DNA from: an uncultured Collinsella sp.
GTDB taxonomy: Bacteria > Actinomycetota > Coriobacteriia > Coriobacteriales > Coriobacteriaceae
Direction: 5' to 3'
Length of the DNA: 64,000 nucleotides
NCBI GenBank assembly: GCA_958451615.1
Contig: CAUDQR010000001.1
Span: 62,001 to 126,000 of the forward strand
Shown here: positions 38,259-45,848 of the stretch, piece after piece
How positions within the stretch are numbered: the first letter of the stretch is position 1
Layout: each line of letters starts with the position of its first letter
Made by a program: the position numbers and the translations under genes
The notes under the pieces: generated by a model
The model's database searches: none
Seen by the model: the letters and a program-made list of their open reading frames with translations, nothing else
Told to the model about the DNA's origin: nothing

Positions 38259-38829
38259 GCTCGGTCTCCTGTCATAAAAAGTATTACCTATTTTACCAGC
38301 ATGTCCTCGACATTCGGTGGAAGCCTCATCGTCGACTCATGGGCAAGCCGCCCGATACGACTCCCTTTCCCTGTCAGTAGTGCAGTCGCCTGACCTGCGG
38401 CTTAGGAATCTCGTTGGAAGCCGCTCGCGACCAATCATTTGCAGTTGTTGCGAGTGGCTTGCGCGTGATGCTGCGGTTGAGTTTCAGAAACGGGCGATTC
38501 CGCCCAATTGGGCACCCGAATCACGGTCGGAAGCTCCTTTGGGACAAAAACAAAAACTCAATGCCCTGAGTTTGAAAAAAGTTTTTGAGGTTGTCCCAAC
38601 TTTTGTCCCCGAAGCCGACGAAACGCGACATCGCGTCATTCGGCGGCACGCGTTCCGTGTCGATGCCGAAAACTGGGTGTAACTGGAATGACGGGACGGC
38701 AGAACCGAAGCCATCGAGTGGGAATAGCGGGAACTGTGTTCTGAACTCGCGTTTTAGTACTGCCGAGTATTGTCTGATGCTGTTTTGACATCGCCGCAAA
38801 GCAAAGCCACCAGCGAAATAACGGGAATA
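38259..38829. other. Gene-poor end of the second guaA-linked element
   Basis: The Abi promoter region lies at its left end (a TAAAAT -10 on the minus strand near 38290). The rest, up to and past the third att-like site at 38713, shows only short frames without family resemblance. It looks like decayed sequence. Confidence 0.5.
38713..38727 (+). mobile_element. Distal guaA-like att site (attR)
   Basis: ATCGAGTGGGAATAG is identical to the guaA terminus, 5.9 kb from it. It marks the likely right end of the composite insertion. No integrase gene lies between the sites. Confidence 0.6.
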
Positions 38830-38862
38830 AAGGCCTCCGAACCCTCTGGTTCGGAGGCCTTT
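38830..38862. terminator. Terminator downstream of merR
   Basis: A perfect 14-bp stem, AAGGCCTCCGAACC / GGTTCGGAGGCCTT. T-rich bases follow on the + strand, and only TTTA on the minus strand, where merR ends 59 bases away. The core CTCCGA...TTCGGAG recurs at 44249. Confidence 0.65.
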
Positions 38863-38920
38863 TCCTTGCTGTGTTGTCCAAAACGACTCCTTGCCGAACT
38901 CCCTTGGGCATCAGACGCCA

Positions 38921-39361
38921 CTATCGAGCGTGGGCGTTCTCGTAGGCATCTTTGATCTCTTCCGGCAAATCGTCGGGAATCAGTGCCTTCAGCCTTTCCT
39001 CGCTGCCGTCTTGAATCGCCTGTTCGTAGTACCAGCATTTGAACTTCAGCATATCGAGCGCACGGTTCATGTTCGCGATCTCCGACTCCATGTGGGCCTT
39101 TCGCTCCTCGAACATGGCCTTGCGCTGGGGGTATGTCGAGGGTCCCTCCGCGCACCATTCCATGAACAGCCGGATGTCCTTGATCTCCATCCCCGCCTTC
39201 TTGAGGCATTCGATGACCCGGAGCGCCTCGAGTTCCTTATCGCCGAATCGACGGATGCCGGACGCCCGCTCCAGTCCCGGGAACAATCCCTGTTTGTCGT
39301 AATACCGCAGCGTGGAGGCGGGCAGACCGAACATCTCCGCCACCTGTCCGATTGTGTACAT
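38921..39361 (-). CDS. MerR-family regulator
   Basis: 146 residues. The MerR helix-turn-helix (TIGQVAEMFGLPASTLRYYDKQGL) is at the N-terminus, followed by a long dimerisation coiled coil (EERKAHMESEIANMNRALDML). Metal-binding cysteines of the MerR/CueR type are absent (only scattered Cys near WCAEG and KCWYYE), so a small-molecule or aldehyde signal is more likely. It is divergent from an FMN reductase and a decarboxylase-cupin gene, with the operator CCTAAAGTTAGGTTTAGG between. It probably activates those genes. Confidence 0.85.
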   Translation of the reverse strand: MYTIGQVAEMFGLPASTLRYYDKQGLFPGLERASGIRRFGDKELEALRVIECLKKAGMEIKDIRLFMEWCAEGPSTYPQRKAMFEERKAHMESEIANMNRALDMLKFKCWYYEQAIQDGSEERLKALIPDDLPEEIKDAYENAHAR

Positions 39362-39392
39362 GGCCCCTCCGGATAAATCTCGAGCTCGTTCC

Positions 39393-39420
39393 TTGACCTA
39401 AAGTTAGGTTTAGGTATTAC
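39393..39420 (+). promoter_or_regulatory. MerR operator and promoter of the FMN reductase operon
   Basis: The inverted repeat CCTAAA-N6-TTTAGG (39397-39414) starts inside a TTGACC -35 (39393-39398) and fills the spacer, the classic MerR position. The -10 is not clear; TATTAC at 39415-39420 is one candidate. Confidence 0.6.
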
Positions 39421-39466
39421 CGTCATTGTCGATAATGTAAATCGGGAGCGCAAGGGGTGTTCCGTA

Positions 39467-40015
39467 ATGGGCAAAACGGATTTGATAGTTTCTTCAAGTC
39501 CACGAAAGAATGGCAATTCCGAGACGCTGGCGGAGGCTTTCGCCAACGGCGCGCGGGAGGCAGGTCACAGCGTTGAGACCGTGCGTCTGCGCGAGAAGCA
39601 AATGGGCTTCTGCAGGGGCTGCCTTGCCTGCTTAAAGTTGGGGCGTTGCGTCATCCAAGACGATGCCGTGGAAATTGCCGCCAAGATGCACGACGCTGAT
39701 GTCCTGGTGTTCGCAACGCCCGTTTACTACTACAGCGTCTGTGGCCAGCTCAAAACCATGCTGGACCGCGCTAGCCCGCTTTTTGGCTCCGATTATGCAT
39801 TCACCGAGGCATATCTGTTGGCGACGGCGGCGGAGAACGGGCGCTCGACCTTCGACGGGGCGAAAAAGGCGATGCAGGGATGGGTTGACTGTTTCTCCCG
39901 CTGCACGCTCGCTGGAACGGTTTTCGCCGGCGGCGTGAACGGCGTGGGCGAAATCGCCGGACATCCCGCTCTGGAGCAGGCGCGGCGAATGGGCATGGGA
40001 ATCGAGCCGGGCTGA
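39467..40015 (+). CDS. NAD(P)H-dependent FMN reductase / flavodoxin-like protein
   Basis: 182 residues. The FMN phosphate loop is SSPRKNGNSETLAEAF (residues 9-24), followed by FCRGCLACLKLGRCVIQDD and the VFATPVYYYSVCGQLKTMLDR segment of multimeric flavodoxin WrbA-like reductases. It is expected to be a cytoplasmic flavin-dependent reductase of quinones or disulfides. First gene under the MerR operator, 54 nt before the decarboxylase-cupin gene. A relative lies beyond the second sirtuin locus at 47717. Confidence 0.85.
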   Translation: MGKTDLIVSSSPRKNGNSETLAEAFANGAREAGHSVETVRLREKQMGFCRGCLACLKLGRCVIQDDAVEIAAKMHDADVLVFATPVYYYSVCGQLKTMLDRASPLFGSDYAFTEAYLLATAAENGRSTFDGAKKAMQGWVDCFSRCTLAGTVFAGGVNGVGEIAGHPALEQARRMGMGIEPG

Positions 40016-40069
40016 TTGGCCGCGCGGAGACAGATTTGTGCCAAAACCATCGACAGGGGGAGATCGATC

Positions 40070-40834
40070 ATGGCAATTAAACAGACGGCAGGCAGGGATG
40101 CCCTGGGGGACTTTGCCCCCAAATTTGCACAGCTCAATGACGATGTGCTGTTCGGCGAGGTGTGGAGCCGAGAGGGCGAGCTCTCCTTGCGCGATCGTAG
40201 CATGGTGACGGTGGTGGCCCTGATGTCGCAGGGACTGACGGACTCTTCGTTCAAATATCACTTGGCGTCCGCGAAGAACAACGGCGTGACCAGGGCGGAG
40301 ATAGCGGAAATCCTTACGCAGGCAGCGTTTTACGCGGGATGGCCCAAGGCATGGGCGGCCTTCCGCATGGCGAAGGAGGTCTGGCCGGATGGCGATGCCA
40401 CCGACGCAAAGGCCGAGCACCAAAACGAGATGGCCTTTCCCATCGGTGCCCCCAACGATGCATTCGCGAAGTACTTTATCGGGCAAAGCTACCTCGCGCC
40501 CCTTTCCACCGAGCAGGTCGGTGTCCACAACGTGACGTTCGAGCCCGGCTGCCGCAACAACTGGCACGTCCATAACGCCAAAAGCGGCGGTGGGCAGATC
40601 CTCGTCTGCGTGGCTGGTCGAGGGTTTTACCAGGAGTGGGGAAAGCCGGCACAGGAGCTGCGCCCCGGCAACGTGGTCAACATCGCCCCGGGGGTGAAGC
40701 ACTGGCACGGCGCCGCGCCCGACAGCTGGTTCTCGCATCTCGCGTTGGAGGTTCCGGGCGAGGAGACCTCCAACGAGTGGCTGGAGCCCGTGGGCGACGA
40801 TGCATACCTTAAAGCGACCAACAAGGAGGCTTAA
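40070..40834 (+). CDS. Carboxymuconolactone decarboxylase-like / cupin fusion
   Basis: 254 residues with AGGGGGAG before the ATG. Residues 1-115 form an AhpD/CMD-type helical domain (SLRDRSMVTVVALMSQG, then AEIAEILTQAAFYAGWPKAW). Residues 130-240 form a cupin (WHVHNAKSGGGQILVCVAGRG and PGVKHWHGAAP give the metal-binding histidines). CMD-cupin fusions are common beside MerR and oxidoreductases in anaerobes and are thought to handle reactive carbonyl or peroxide compounds. Its stop codon overlaps by four bases the end of the convergent broken sirtuin. Confidence 0.85.
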   Translation: MAIKQTAGRDALGDFAPKFAQLNDDVLFGEVWSREGELSLRDRSMVTVVALMSQGLTDSSFKYHLASAKNNGVTRAEIAEILTQAAFYAGWPKAWAAFRMAKEVWPDGDATDAKAEHQNEMAFPIGAPNDAFAKYFIGQSYLAPLSTEQVGVHNVTFEPGCRNNWHVHNAKSGGGQILVCVAGRGFYQEWGKPAQELRPGNVVNIAPGVKHWHGAAPDSWFSHLALEVPGEETSNEWLEPVGDDAYLKATNKEA

Positions 40835-41513
40835 GCACCGTCGCCCGTTCGCGCCGCCGAGAGCAGGGCGCCCAAATCGGCCAGAATCGCCTCCGCCCTG
40901 CTCCCGAGCTGCAGCGGCGCCGAGTCGCCCGAGATGTTTACGCTTAACAGATGCGCATCCGGTAGCTTCGCGGTCATGCTCCAGAACGGGAGCGTGATGA
41001 TGCCGGGGGTCATCTCGCCCACGCCGAGCTCCAGCAACAGCACGCGGCGATCGCTGCGCTCGCGCACGAAGCGCTCGTATCGTCCGAGGCTCTCGCGCCA
41101 GGCCGCACCCTGCAGAAACGTGTCGTCGCGCACCCACGGCACAAGCTGCCAGCCGCAATGCGGGCATCGGGGGATATCCTCGCTGAGGACCTCGAACCCC
41201 GCCATGCCCGCGAGCATGCGCTCGACGTAGGGGCTCGCGTCGAAGAGCTCGTCGCAGCATGGCTGCTTGCACTGAAGGTGCGCGAAGCTTCCCTGATAGT
41301 TACAGATCCTCTCGGCGGGAAACGTCTTCTCGACCTGGGTGTCCACGTTGGTGCTCAGGATGAAGTAATCCTTATGGCCGATGAGGGACCGTAGGTCGAG
41401 ATAGGGCTGCGAGGCCAGCTCGCGCAGCATGAAGTCGATGTATCGCGCATAGTATGCCCATTGCTGCTCGAGGCTGGGGTAGAGGTGGTAGAAGCCGTCG
41501 AAAAGGCTCTTGA
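40831..41513 (-). pseudogene. 5'-truncated SirTM sirtuin (left copy of gene C)
   Basis: From KSLFDGFYHLYPSLEQQW to the end this is the same protein as the intact gene at 44311, with identical DNA over about 550 bp (40964-41513 by eye). The first 57 residues, including the NAD-binding GIGSGMSSAAGF, are missing: the homology breaks at the bases TCAAGAGCC and continues into unrelated sequence. The remaining frame has an in-frame ATG upstream but cannot make a complete NAD site, so it is probably non-functional. Its distal neighbours are an IS3 remnant and the radical SAM pair. Confidence 0.85.
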
Positions 41514-41598
41514 CTACTTTCGATTGATGCTCAGTGCCCATTGTATTCGCTACGATTAAACTCGGCACAGGGGATACTGGTTTTCCGTGCGAAAACGC

Positions 41599-41690
41599 TC
41601 ATGCCGCTAAATTGAGCGACCGCCTGTACTGCAGCGGGATCATCCGCCCGAGCGATCCCTTAATCCGTCGCCCGTTGCGCCAATCGGCAG
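41599..41690 (-). mobile_element. C-terminal remnant of an IS3-family transposase
   Basis: The minus-strand translation RRIKGSLGRMIPLQYRRSL ends in a TGA at 41599 and matches the end of IS3-family OrfB proteins. Only about 30 codons remain. It sits at the break between the truncated sirtuin and the radical SAM genes. Confidence 0.6.
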
Positions 41691-41740
41691 AAGCCACGCG
41701 TGGACGCTGATCGCTCGAGCGAATCGTCGTCGGTTTTCGT

Positions 41741-42649
41741 TTAACGATTTCTTTTTCCGCTATTATCTGACCCTCGGACTTCCTCGTGATAGAAGTAGTC
41801 CACGATCACCGGATGCCCCTGGGGGACTCTGCCATAAGGCATTTCGTTGTCCACAAAGGGGCAATCGTACTTCTTGGCCATTTCCTCGGCTTTTACTTCA
41901 AGCGCTTCAAAATAGCTACGGTTGCGCTTGTTATAGATCTCATCGTAAAGCGGTACGAGATTGGGATGTTTCTCGGCGATATAATCCAGGATCGCTTTTT
42001 TGAAACCACCCCGAAGATTGAGATTTTCGAGCCAAAACAAATCGCACCGATCCTTTACTCGCTCAAAAATCATCTCAAAATCCGTGATGCCGGGAAATAC
42101 CGGGGACACGAAGCAGACCGTACGGATACCTTCGTCATACACCTGCTTCATAGCAGCGATACGACGCTCGATGCTCGACGCGGAGTCCATATCGTTCTTG
42201 AAGTTCTCATCCAGCGTGTTGATCGACCATGAAACGGTCACTCGTCCAAGCCTCTTCAGCAGATCGATATCCCGTACCACAAGATCGGACTTTGTGCAGA
42301 TCAGAATATCTGCATCGCTGCCAATCAGCTGCTCCAGGAGTTTCCTGGTATTCCCGAATCGCTCCTCCTGTGGATTGTAGCCATCCGTCACAGAACCGAT
42401 AACCACCCGCTGTCCAGCGTATTTCTTCGGATTCTTGATTTCCGGCCAATGCTTCACATCAAGAAAGGTGCCCCATTCCTCCTTGTGTCCGGTAAAGCGC
42501 TTCATAAAGGAGGCATAGCAATACTTGCAGGCATGCGTGCAGCCTACATAGGGATTGACCGAGTAGCCGCCTACCGGCAGGCTGGACTTGGTCATGATGT
42601 TCTTTGCTTCCACCTCATTGATGAGGATTCCATCGATCACTTCCGCCAT
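41741..42649 (-). CDS. Radical SAM mobile pair protein B
   Basis: 302 residues from MAEVIDGILINEVEAKNIM, start set by GGAGG upstream. The radical SAM cluster motif CxxxCxxC is CTHACKYC (about residues 34-41), followed by SPL-like sequence (GSVTDGYNPQEERF, VSWSINTLDENF). This and the upstream protein form the two-gene radical SAM pair found on mobile elements in many Firmicutes. Overlaps its partner by 13 nt. The GC content is visibly lower than in the flanking sirtuin genes. Substrate unknown. Confidence 0.85.
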   Translation of the reverse strand: MAEVIDGILINEVEAKNIMTKSSLPVGGYSVNPYVGCTHACKYCYASFMKRFTGHKEEWGTFLDVKHWPEIKNPKKYAGQRVVIGSVTDGYNPQEERFGNTRKLLEQLIGSDADILICTKSDLVVRDIDLLKRLGRVTVSWSINTLDENFKNDMDSASSIERRIAAMKQVYDEGIRTVCFVSPVFPGITDFEMIFERVKDRCDLFWLENLNLRGGFKKAILDYIAEKHPNLVPLYDEIYNKRNRSYFEALEVKAEEMAKKYDCPFVDNEMPYGRVPQGHPVIVDYFYHEEVRGSDNSGKRNR

Positions 42650-43326
42650 GTTCTCTGCACCTCCAGCACTCTTTCGAATTCTTCCGGCAATTCCTGAATC
42701 ATGTTTTCGTCCCCTATGACAGAGACGAGGTCTTCCTTCATAAACATTGGAATGCCAAGCGCGTGCGCCTGGTCCGTCAAAGACCATGCCCACTCCGGTT
42801 CCGTATGAACCTTCCTGCTCTGCGCCCCGGTCATGGTACCGACGACGATCCAGTTGATTCCGGAAAGGTCGACCGTACCGGGATCGTCGAATAGCGGCTC
42901 AAAAGTAACGAAGAAGTGATTTGCTTTGACGTTTTTCCGAAGGGCGTCGATACGCCACAGCTCCGCTTTCCTCGTCACCGTAACGCCGAACCATGCGTTT
43001 TCCAGGTCGGTATCTAAATCCAGCAAATCGGGTCTCTTGGTCAGGAACAGGAACTGATGCTGTGGATTCTCATGGATCTTTGCAAATACCTCGTCTCGCC
43101 ATTCCAGCTTCCACCCGGAGAGATCGCTCATGCCGGTAAGGAGAAAGTTCTGCGGGCGTTTCTTTTCCATCATCTTGAGCTTGCTCGGGAAGAACGCAGG
43201 ATCAGCGAAGTCGTCAATCATATGCCAACGTTTCACATTGTTACGGGCATAGCAATATGGACACCCCACCGTGCAGCCGATGACGATATTCATATTCTGA
43301 ATCTGATTTTTGATGCAGATGCTCAT
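42637..43326 (-). CDS. Radical SAM mobile pair protein A (DUF5131-like)
   Basis: 229 residues with the cluster motif CTVGCPYCYARN (about residues 18-29), the FLLTGMSDLSGW and FGVTVTRKAELWRIDALRK stretches, and GTMTGAQSRKVHTEPEW near the C-terminus, as in DUF5131/phage Gp37-like radical SAM proteins. Its ATG overlaps the stop of the upstream sirtuin fragment as ATGA, so it may be translated by coupling to that remnant. With protein B it forms a mobile pair that has replaced the middle of the left sirtuin locus. Confidence 0.85.
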   Translation of the reverse strand: MSICIKNQIQNMNIVIGCTVGCPYCYARNNVKRWHMIDDFADPAFFPSKLKMMEKKRPQNFLLTGMSDLSGWKLEWRDEVFAKIHENPQHQFLFLTKRPDLLDLDTDLENAWFGVTVTRKAELWRIDALRKNVKANHFFVTFEPLFDDPGTVDLSGINWIVVGTMTGAQSRKVHTEPEWAWSLTDQAHALGIPMFMKEDLVSVIGDENMIQELPEEFERVLEVQRTWRK

Positions 43327-43523
43327 AACGCCTGTCTACCTGCCTCTCCCGTAAACACACAATCAGCCTCCCCCACCTTGCGGACAAAAGCCTCGATATC
43401 TTGCTTGCAAGCAGCAGGCTCGCAATCGCTCAAATCGTATGACGTGCCGCCGTTTCGATAGACGGCCCGATGGGAAAACGATCGGCTGACAAGCCCGATG
43501 CCGAGCTTCTCGCACAGGGTCAT
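43323..43523 (-). pseudogene. 3'-truncated SirTM sirtuin (left copy of gene A)
   Basis: 66 residues starting MTLCEKLGIGLVSRSFSHRA align with the N-terminus of the intact gene A at 45849-46814 (GGTSYDLSDCEP against GGTPYELSDREP, then EADCVF). The match ends just before the NAD-binding loop, where foreign sequence carrying the radical SAM genes begins. The ribosome site and promoter region remain conserved, so the fragment is probably still transcribed and may now serve as a leader for the radical SAM pair. Confidence 0.8.
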
Positions 43524-43666
43524 CCGTGCTCCCTTTCAGCTATAAAAAACAGGTGTCTATAAACAGTATCCTTGTTGATTTTCGCAGGGGCAATGAACAA
43601 ACGCGTGCACCTGTCGATAAACGAACAGCTACTGGACATTGTCAAACGACTCAGATTGGAGAGGCG

Positions 43667-44227
43667 ATGGGAGAAACCAAGATCGACCGCCGGCGGCGCT
43701 ACACCCTCTCGGTCATACAGGAGGCGTTCTTCGCGCTGCTGGCCGAGGTCGGCTTCGCGAAGATGACGGTGGCGGACATCTGCCGCCGCGCCGAGATCAA
43801 CCGGGGAACGTTCTATCTGCATTGCGAGGATAAGTACGCGCTGCTCGATGCGCTTATCGACGAGGCATTGGCAGCGGCTCCCCCGCTTGAGGGGGTTGAA
43901 TCGGCAACGCTTTGCCAGCGTCCGCCGGCAGACGACGATTATCGCCTGCTTTATTCGGACAGCGACGCATACGCTCGCGTAGCCCAGCGCGTCATAGAAC
44001 GCGGAGCGGAGCAGATGGTTCCCTGGGTCATGGAGAAAACAGGGCTTTCACGCGAAGACGCCTTCCTGCTCTTCGTCCACAACGTCCAGGGCAATCTGGC
44101 CGTCAACCGCCTGCTCGGCTGGAGACGAGGCCCCGAGTTCGCCCATGCCCAGGAGCTGCTCAACGCCTATTCCGAAGGGGGGTTACTGGCGGTATCCGCT
44201 CTTCGCGATTCCGATAACCCATCGTGA
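43667..44227 (+). CDS. TetR-family regulator (left copy)
   Basis: 186 residues from MGETKIDRRRRYTLSVIQ, GGAGAGG before the ATG. The TetR helix-turn-helix is FAKMTVADICRRAEINRGTFYLHCEDKYALL (about residues 28-58). The C-terminal ligand domain includes NVQGNLAVNRLLGWRRGPEF. It is closely related throughout to the right copy at 46958, with scattered substitutions. Divergent from the sirtuin fragment, sharing a conserved intergenic segment. Probably still binds the operator of both loci. Confidence 0.88.
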   Translation: MGETKIDRRRRYTLSVIQEAFFALLAEVGFAKMTVADICRRAEINRGTFYLHCEDKYALLDALIDEALAAAPPLEGVESATLCQRPPADDDYRLLYSDSDAYARVAQRVIERGAEQMVPWVMEKTGLSREDAFLLFVHNVQGNLAVNRLLGWRRGPEFAHAQELLNAYSEGGLLAVSALRDSDNPS

Positions 44228-44248
44228 CCTGCGATTCAGGAATACCAG

Positions 44249-44278
44249 CCTCCGAGCCCTCTCGTTCGGAGGCTGCGG
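44249..44278. terminator. Hairpin between tetR (left) and sirtuin C
   Basis: CAGCCTCCGA pairs with TCGGAGGCTG. It lies between converging genes, so it may stop both. Same CTCCGA / TCGGAG core as the hairpin at 38830. No long T-run. Confidence 0.5.
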
Positions 44279-44310
44279 CTAAAACCTCATTGCGCGTCTA
44301 CCGCTCCGCG

Positions 44311-45159
44311 TTACTCGCCACCTGCCCGCGCCACCGAGAGCAGGGCGCCCAAATCGGCTTGGATCGCCTCTGCCTTGCTTCCAAGCTGCAACGGAGCCGA
44401 GTCGCCCGAGATGTTTACGCTCAAAAGGTGCGCATCCGGCAGCTTCGCGGTCATGCTCCAGAACGGGAGCGTGATGATGCCGGGGGTCATCTCGCCCACG
44501 CCGAGCTCCAGCAACAGCACGCGGCGATCGCTGCGCTCGCGCACGAAGCGCTCGTATCGTCCGAGGCTCTCGCGCCAGGCCGCACCCTGCAGAAACGTGT
44601 CGTCGCGCACCCACGGCACAAGCTGCCAGCCGCAATGCGGGCATCGGGGGATATCCTCGCTGAGGACCTCGAACCCCGCCATGCCCGCGAGCATGCGCTC
44701 GACGTAGGGGCTCGCGTCGAAGAGCTCGTCGCAGCATGGCTGCTTGCACTGAAGGTGCGCGAAGCTTCCCTGATAGTTACAGATCCTCTCGGCGGGAAAC
44801 GTCTTCTCGACCTGGGTGTCCACGTTGGTGCTCAGGATGAAGTAATCCTTATGGCCGATGAGGGACCGTAGGTCGAGATAGGGCTGCGAGGCCAGCTCGC
44901 GCAGCATGAAGTCGATGTATCGCGCATAGTATGCCCATTGCTGCTCGAGGCTGGGGTAGAGGTGGTAGAAGCCGTCGAAAAGGCTCTTGAAGCCAAAGGC
45001 TTGCTGCCAGTCCGCCATTCCTGCGCGCGCCATGCCCGCGCGGTTGTAATGGTTGAACCCGGCGGCGCTCGACATGCCCGAGCCGATGCCGACGATGATG
45101 GCGTCGGCATCGTCGATAAGGCTTCGAAGCCTACGCGCTTCTCTTTCTAGGGGTGGCAT
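44311..45159 (-). CDS. SirTM-class sirtuin, gene C (intact)
   Basis: 282 residues. The NAD-binding loop GIGSGMSSAAGF (24-35), STNVD (N112, D114), Gln 130 in NYQGS where ordinary sirtuins carry the catalytic His, and four zinc cysteines (138, 142, 173, 176) match the SirTM class. LLLELGVGEMTPGIITLPFW is also close to S. aureus SirTM. SirTM enzymes mono-ADP-ribosylate lipoylated GcvH-L. Last of three adjacent sirtuin genes; its start overlaps the end of gene B by 13 nt. No macrodomain or GcvH-L gene is near. Substrate here unknown. Confidence 0.85.
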   Translation of the reverse strand: MPPLEREARRLRSLIDDADAIIVGIGSGMSSAAGFNHYNRAGMARAGMADWQQAFGFKSLFDGFYHLYPSLEQQWAYYARYIDFMLRELASQPYLDLRSLIGHKDYFILSTNVDTQVEKTFPAERICNYQGSFAHLQCKQPCCDELFDASPYVERMLAGMAGFEVLSEDIPRCPHCGWQLVPWVRDDTFLQGAAWRESLGRYERFVRERSDRRVLLLELGVGEMTPGIITLPFWSMTAKLPDAHLLSVNISGDSAPLQLGSKAEAIQADLGALLSVARAGGE

Positions 45160-45845
45160 CGGGCGATCTCCTCGAAAGCCGGGGCCATATCGCCGTCAAC
45201 GAGAATCGTCTCGCACGATGCATCGGGCGCCATAGCCTGGCTGTAGTTGAACACGATGTAGGTGGCGTGCTCGCAGACGTTCGCGATCTGGGCGAGCATG
45301 TGCTTTATGATGCCGTTGCGCAGTCCCACGCCAAGTTCGAGGATGGCGACCCTGCCGTTGCGATGGGCTTGCACAAGGCGCTCGAGCTCCTCGAGCTGGG
45401 CCGTGGCGAGGGCGTCTGGATGGGCGAGACGCCGCTCGTCGATCGACGTGCGTATGCTCCCCTCCGTCTCGAGCACGCGCTCCTCGTCGAACCCGGCGCG
45501 CGCGAAGTGCCCGTCGATGTTGCATGTGACCACGAAGGTGTCGGCGTGCTCCGTAAGACGCCGCAGCCCGTTCATGAGCGAGCCGGGCTCATATTCGAGA
45601 TACTCCTTTTGATGGAACCGCTCGGCCCATCGGCGTCGCACGCTGGCATCCGGGGAAGCGAGCCCCTGCAGTATGCAGCCGATGCCGTCTGCCTGGGCGA
45701 GGTCCCCGTACGCCTCTTGGAAATGAGCATCGGCGCAGAAAAGGTTGAGCCCCTCCGCCATGTCGAGTCCGTTGCTAGCGCCGATGATGACAAGATCCGC
45801 TTCGGCTAGCGCCCTGCCTATGCGAACTGCTTTCGCCGTCTCCAT
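45147..45845 (-). CDS. Divergent SirTM-like protein, gene B, lacking zinc cysteines
   Basis: 232 residues. The Rossmann start ADLVIIGASNGLDMAEGLN and VVTCNID (N109, D111) show sirtuin descent. However, the SirTM Gln position is Glu 128 (ETEGS), the four zinc cysteines and the zinc module are missing, and the protein is 50-90 residues shorter than its neighbours. NAD binding may remain while transfer chemistry is doubtful. It lies between genes A (3-nt gap) and C (13-nt overlap), so it would be made together with them, perhaps as a partner subunit. Confidence 0.75.
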   Translation of the reverse strand: METAKAVRIGRALAEADLVIIGASNGLDMAEGLNLFCADAHFQEAYGDLAQADGIGCILQGLASPDASVRRRWAERFHQKEYLEYEPGSLMNGLRRLTEHADTFVVTCNIDGHFARAGFDEERVLETEGSIRTSIDERRLAHPDALATAQLEELERLVQAHRNGRVAILELGVGLRNGIIKHMLAQIANVCEHATYIVFNYSQAMAPDASCETILVDGDMAPAFEEIARCHP

Positions 45846-45848
45846 GCG

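Noticed and set aside
38317..38682. 121-codon frame in the gene-poor end of the island
   Set aside because: No ribosome site, no family resemblance, and it overlaps an equally open frame on the other strand.
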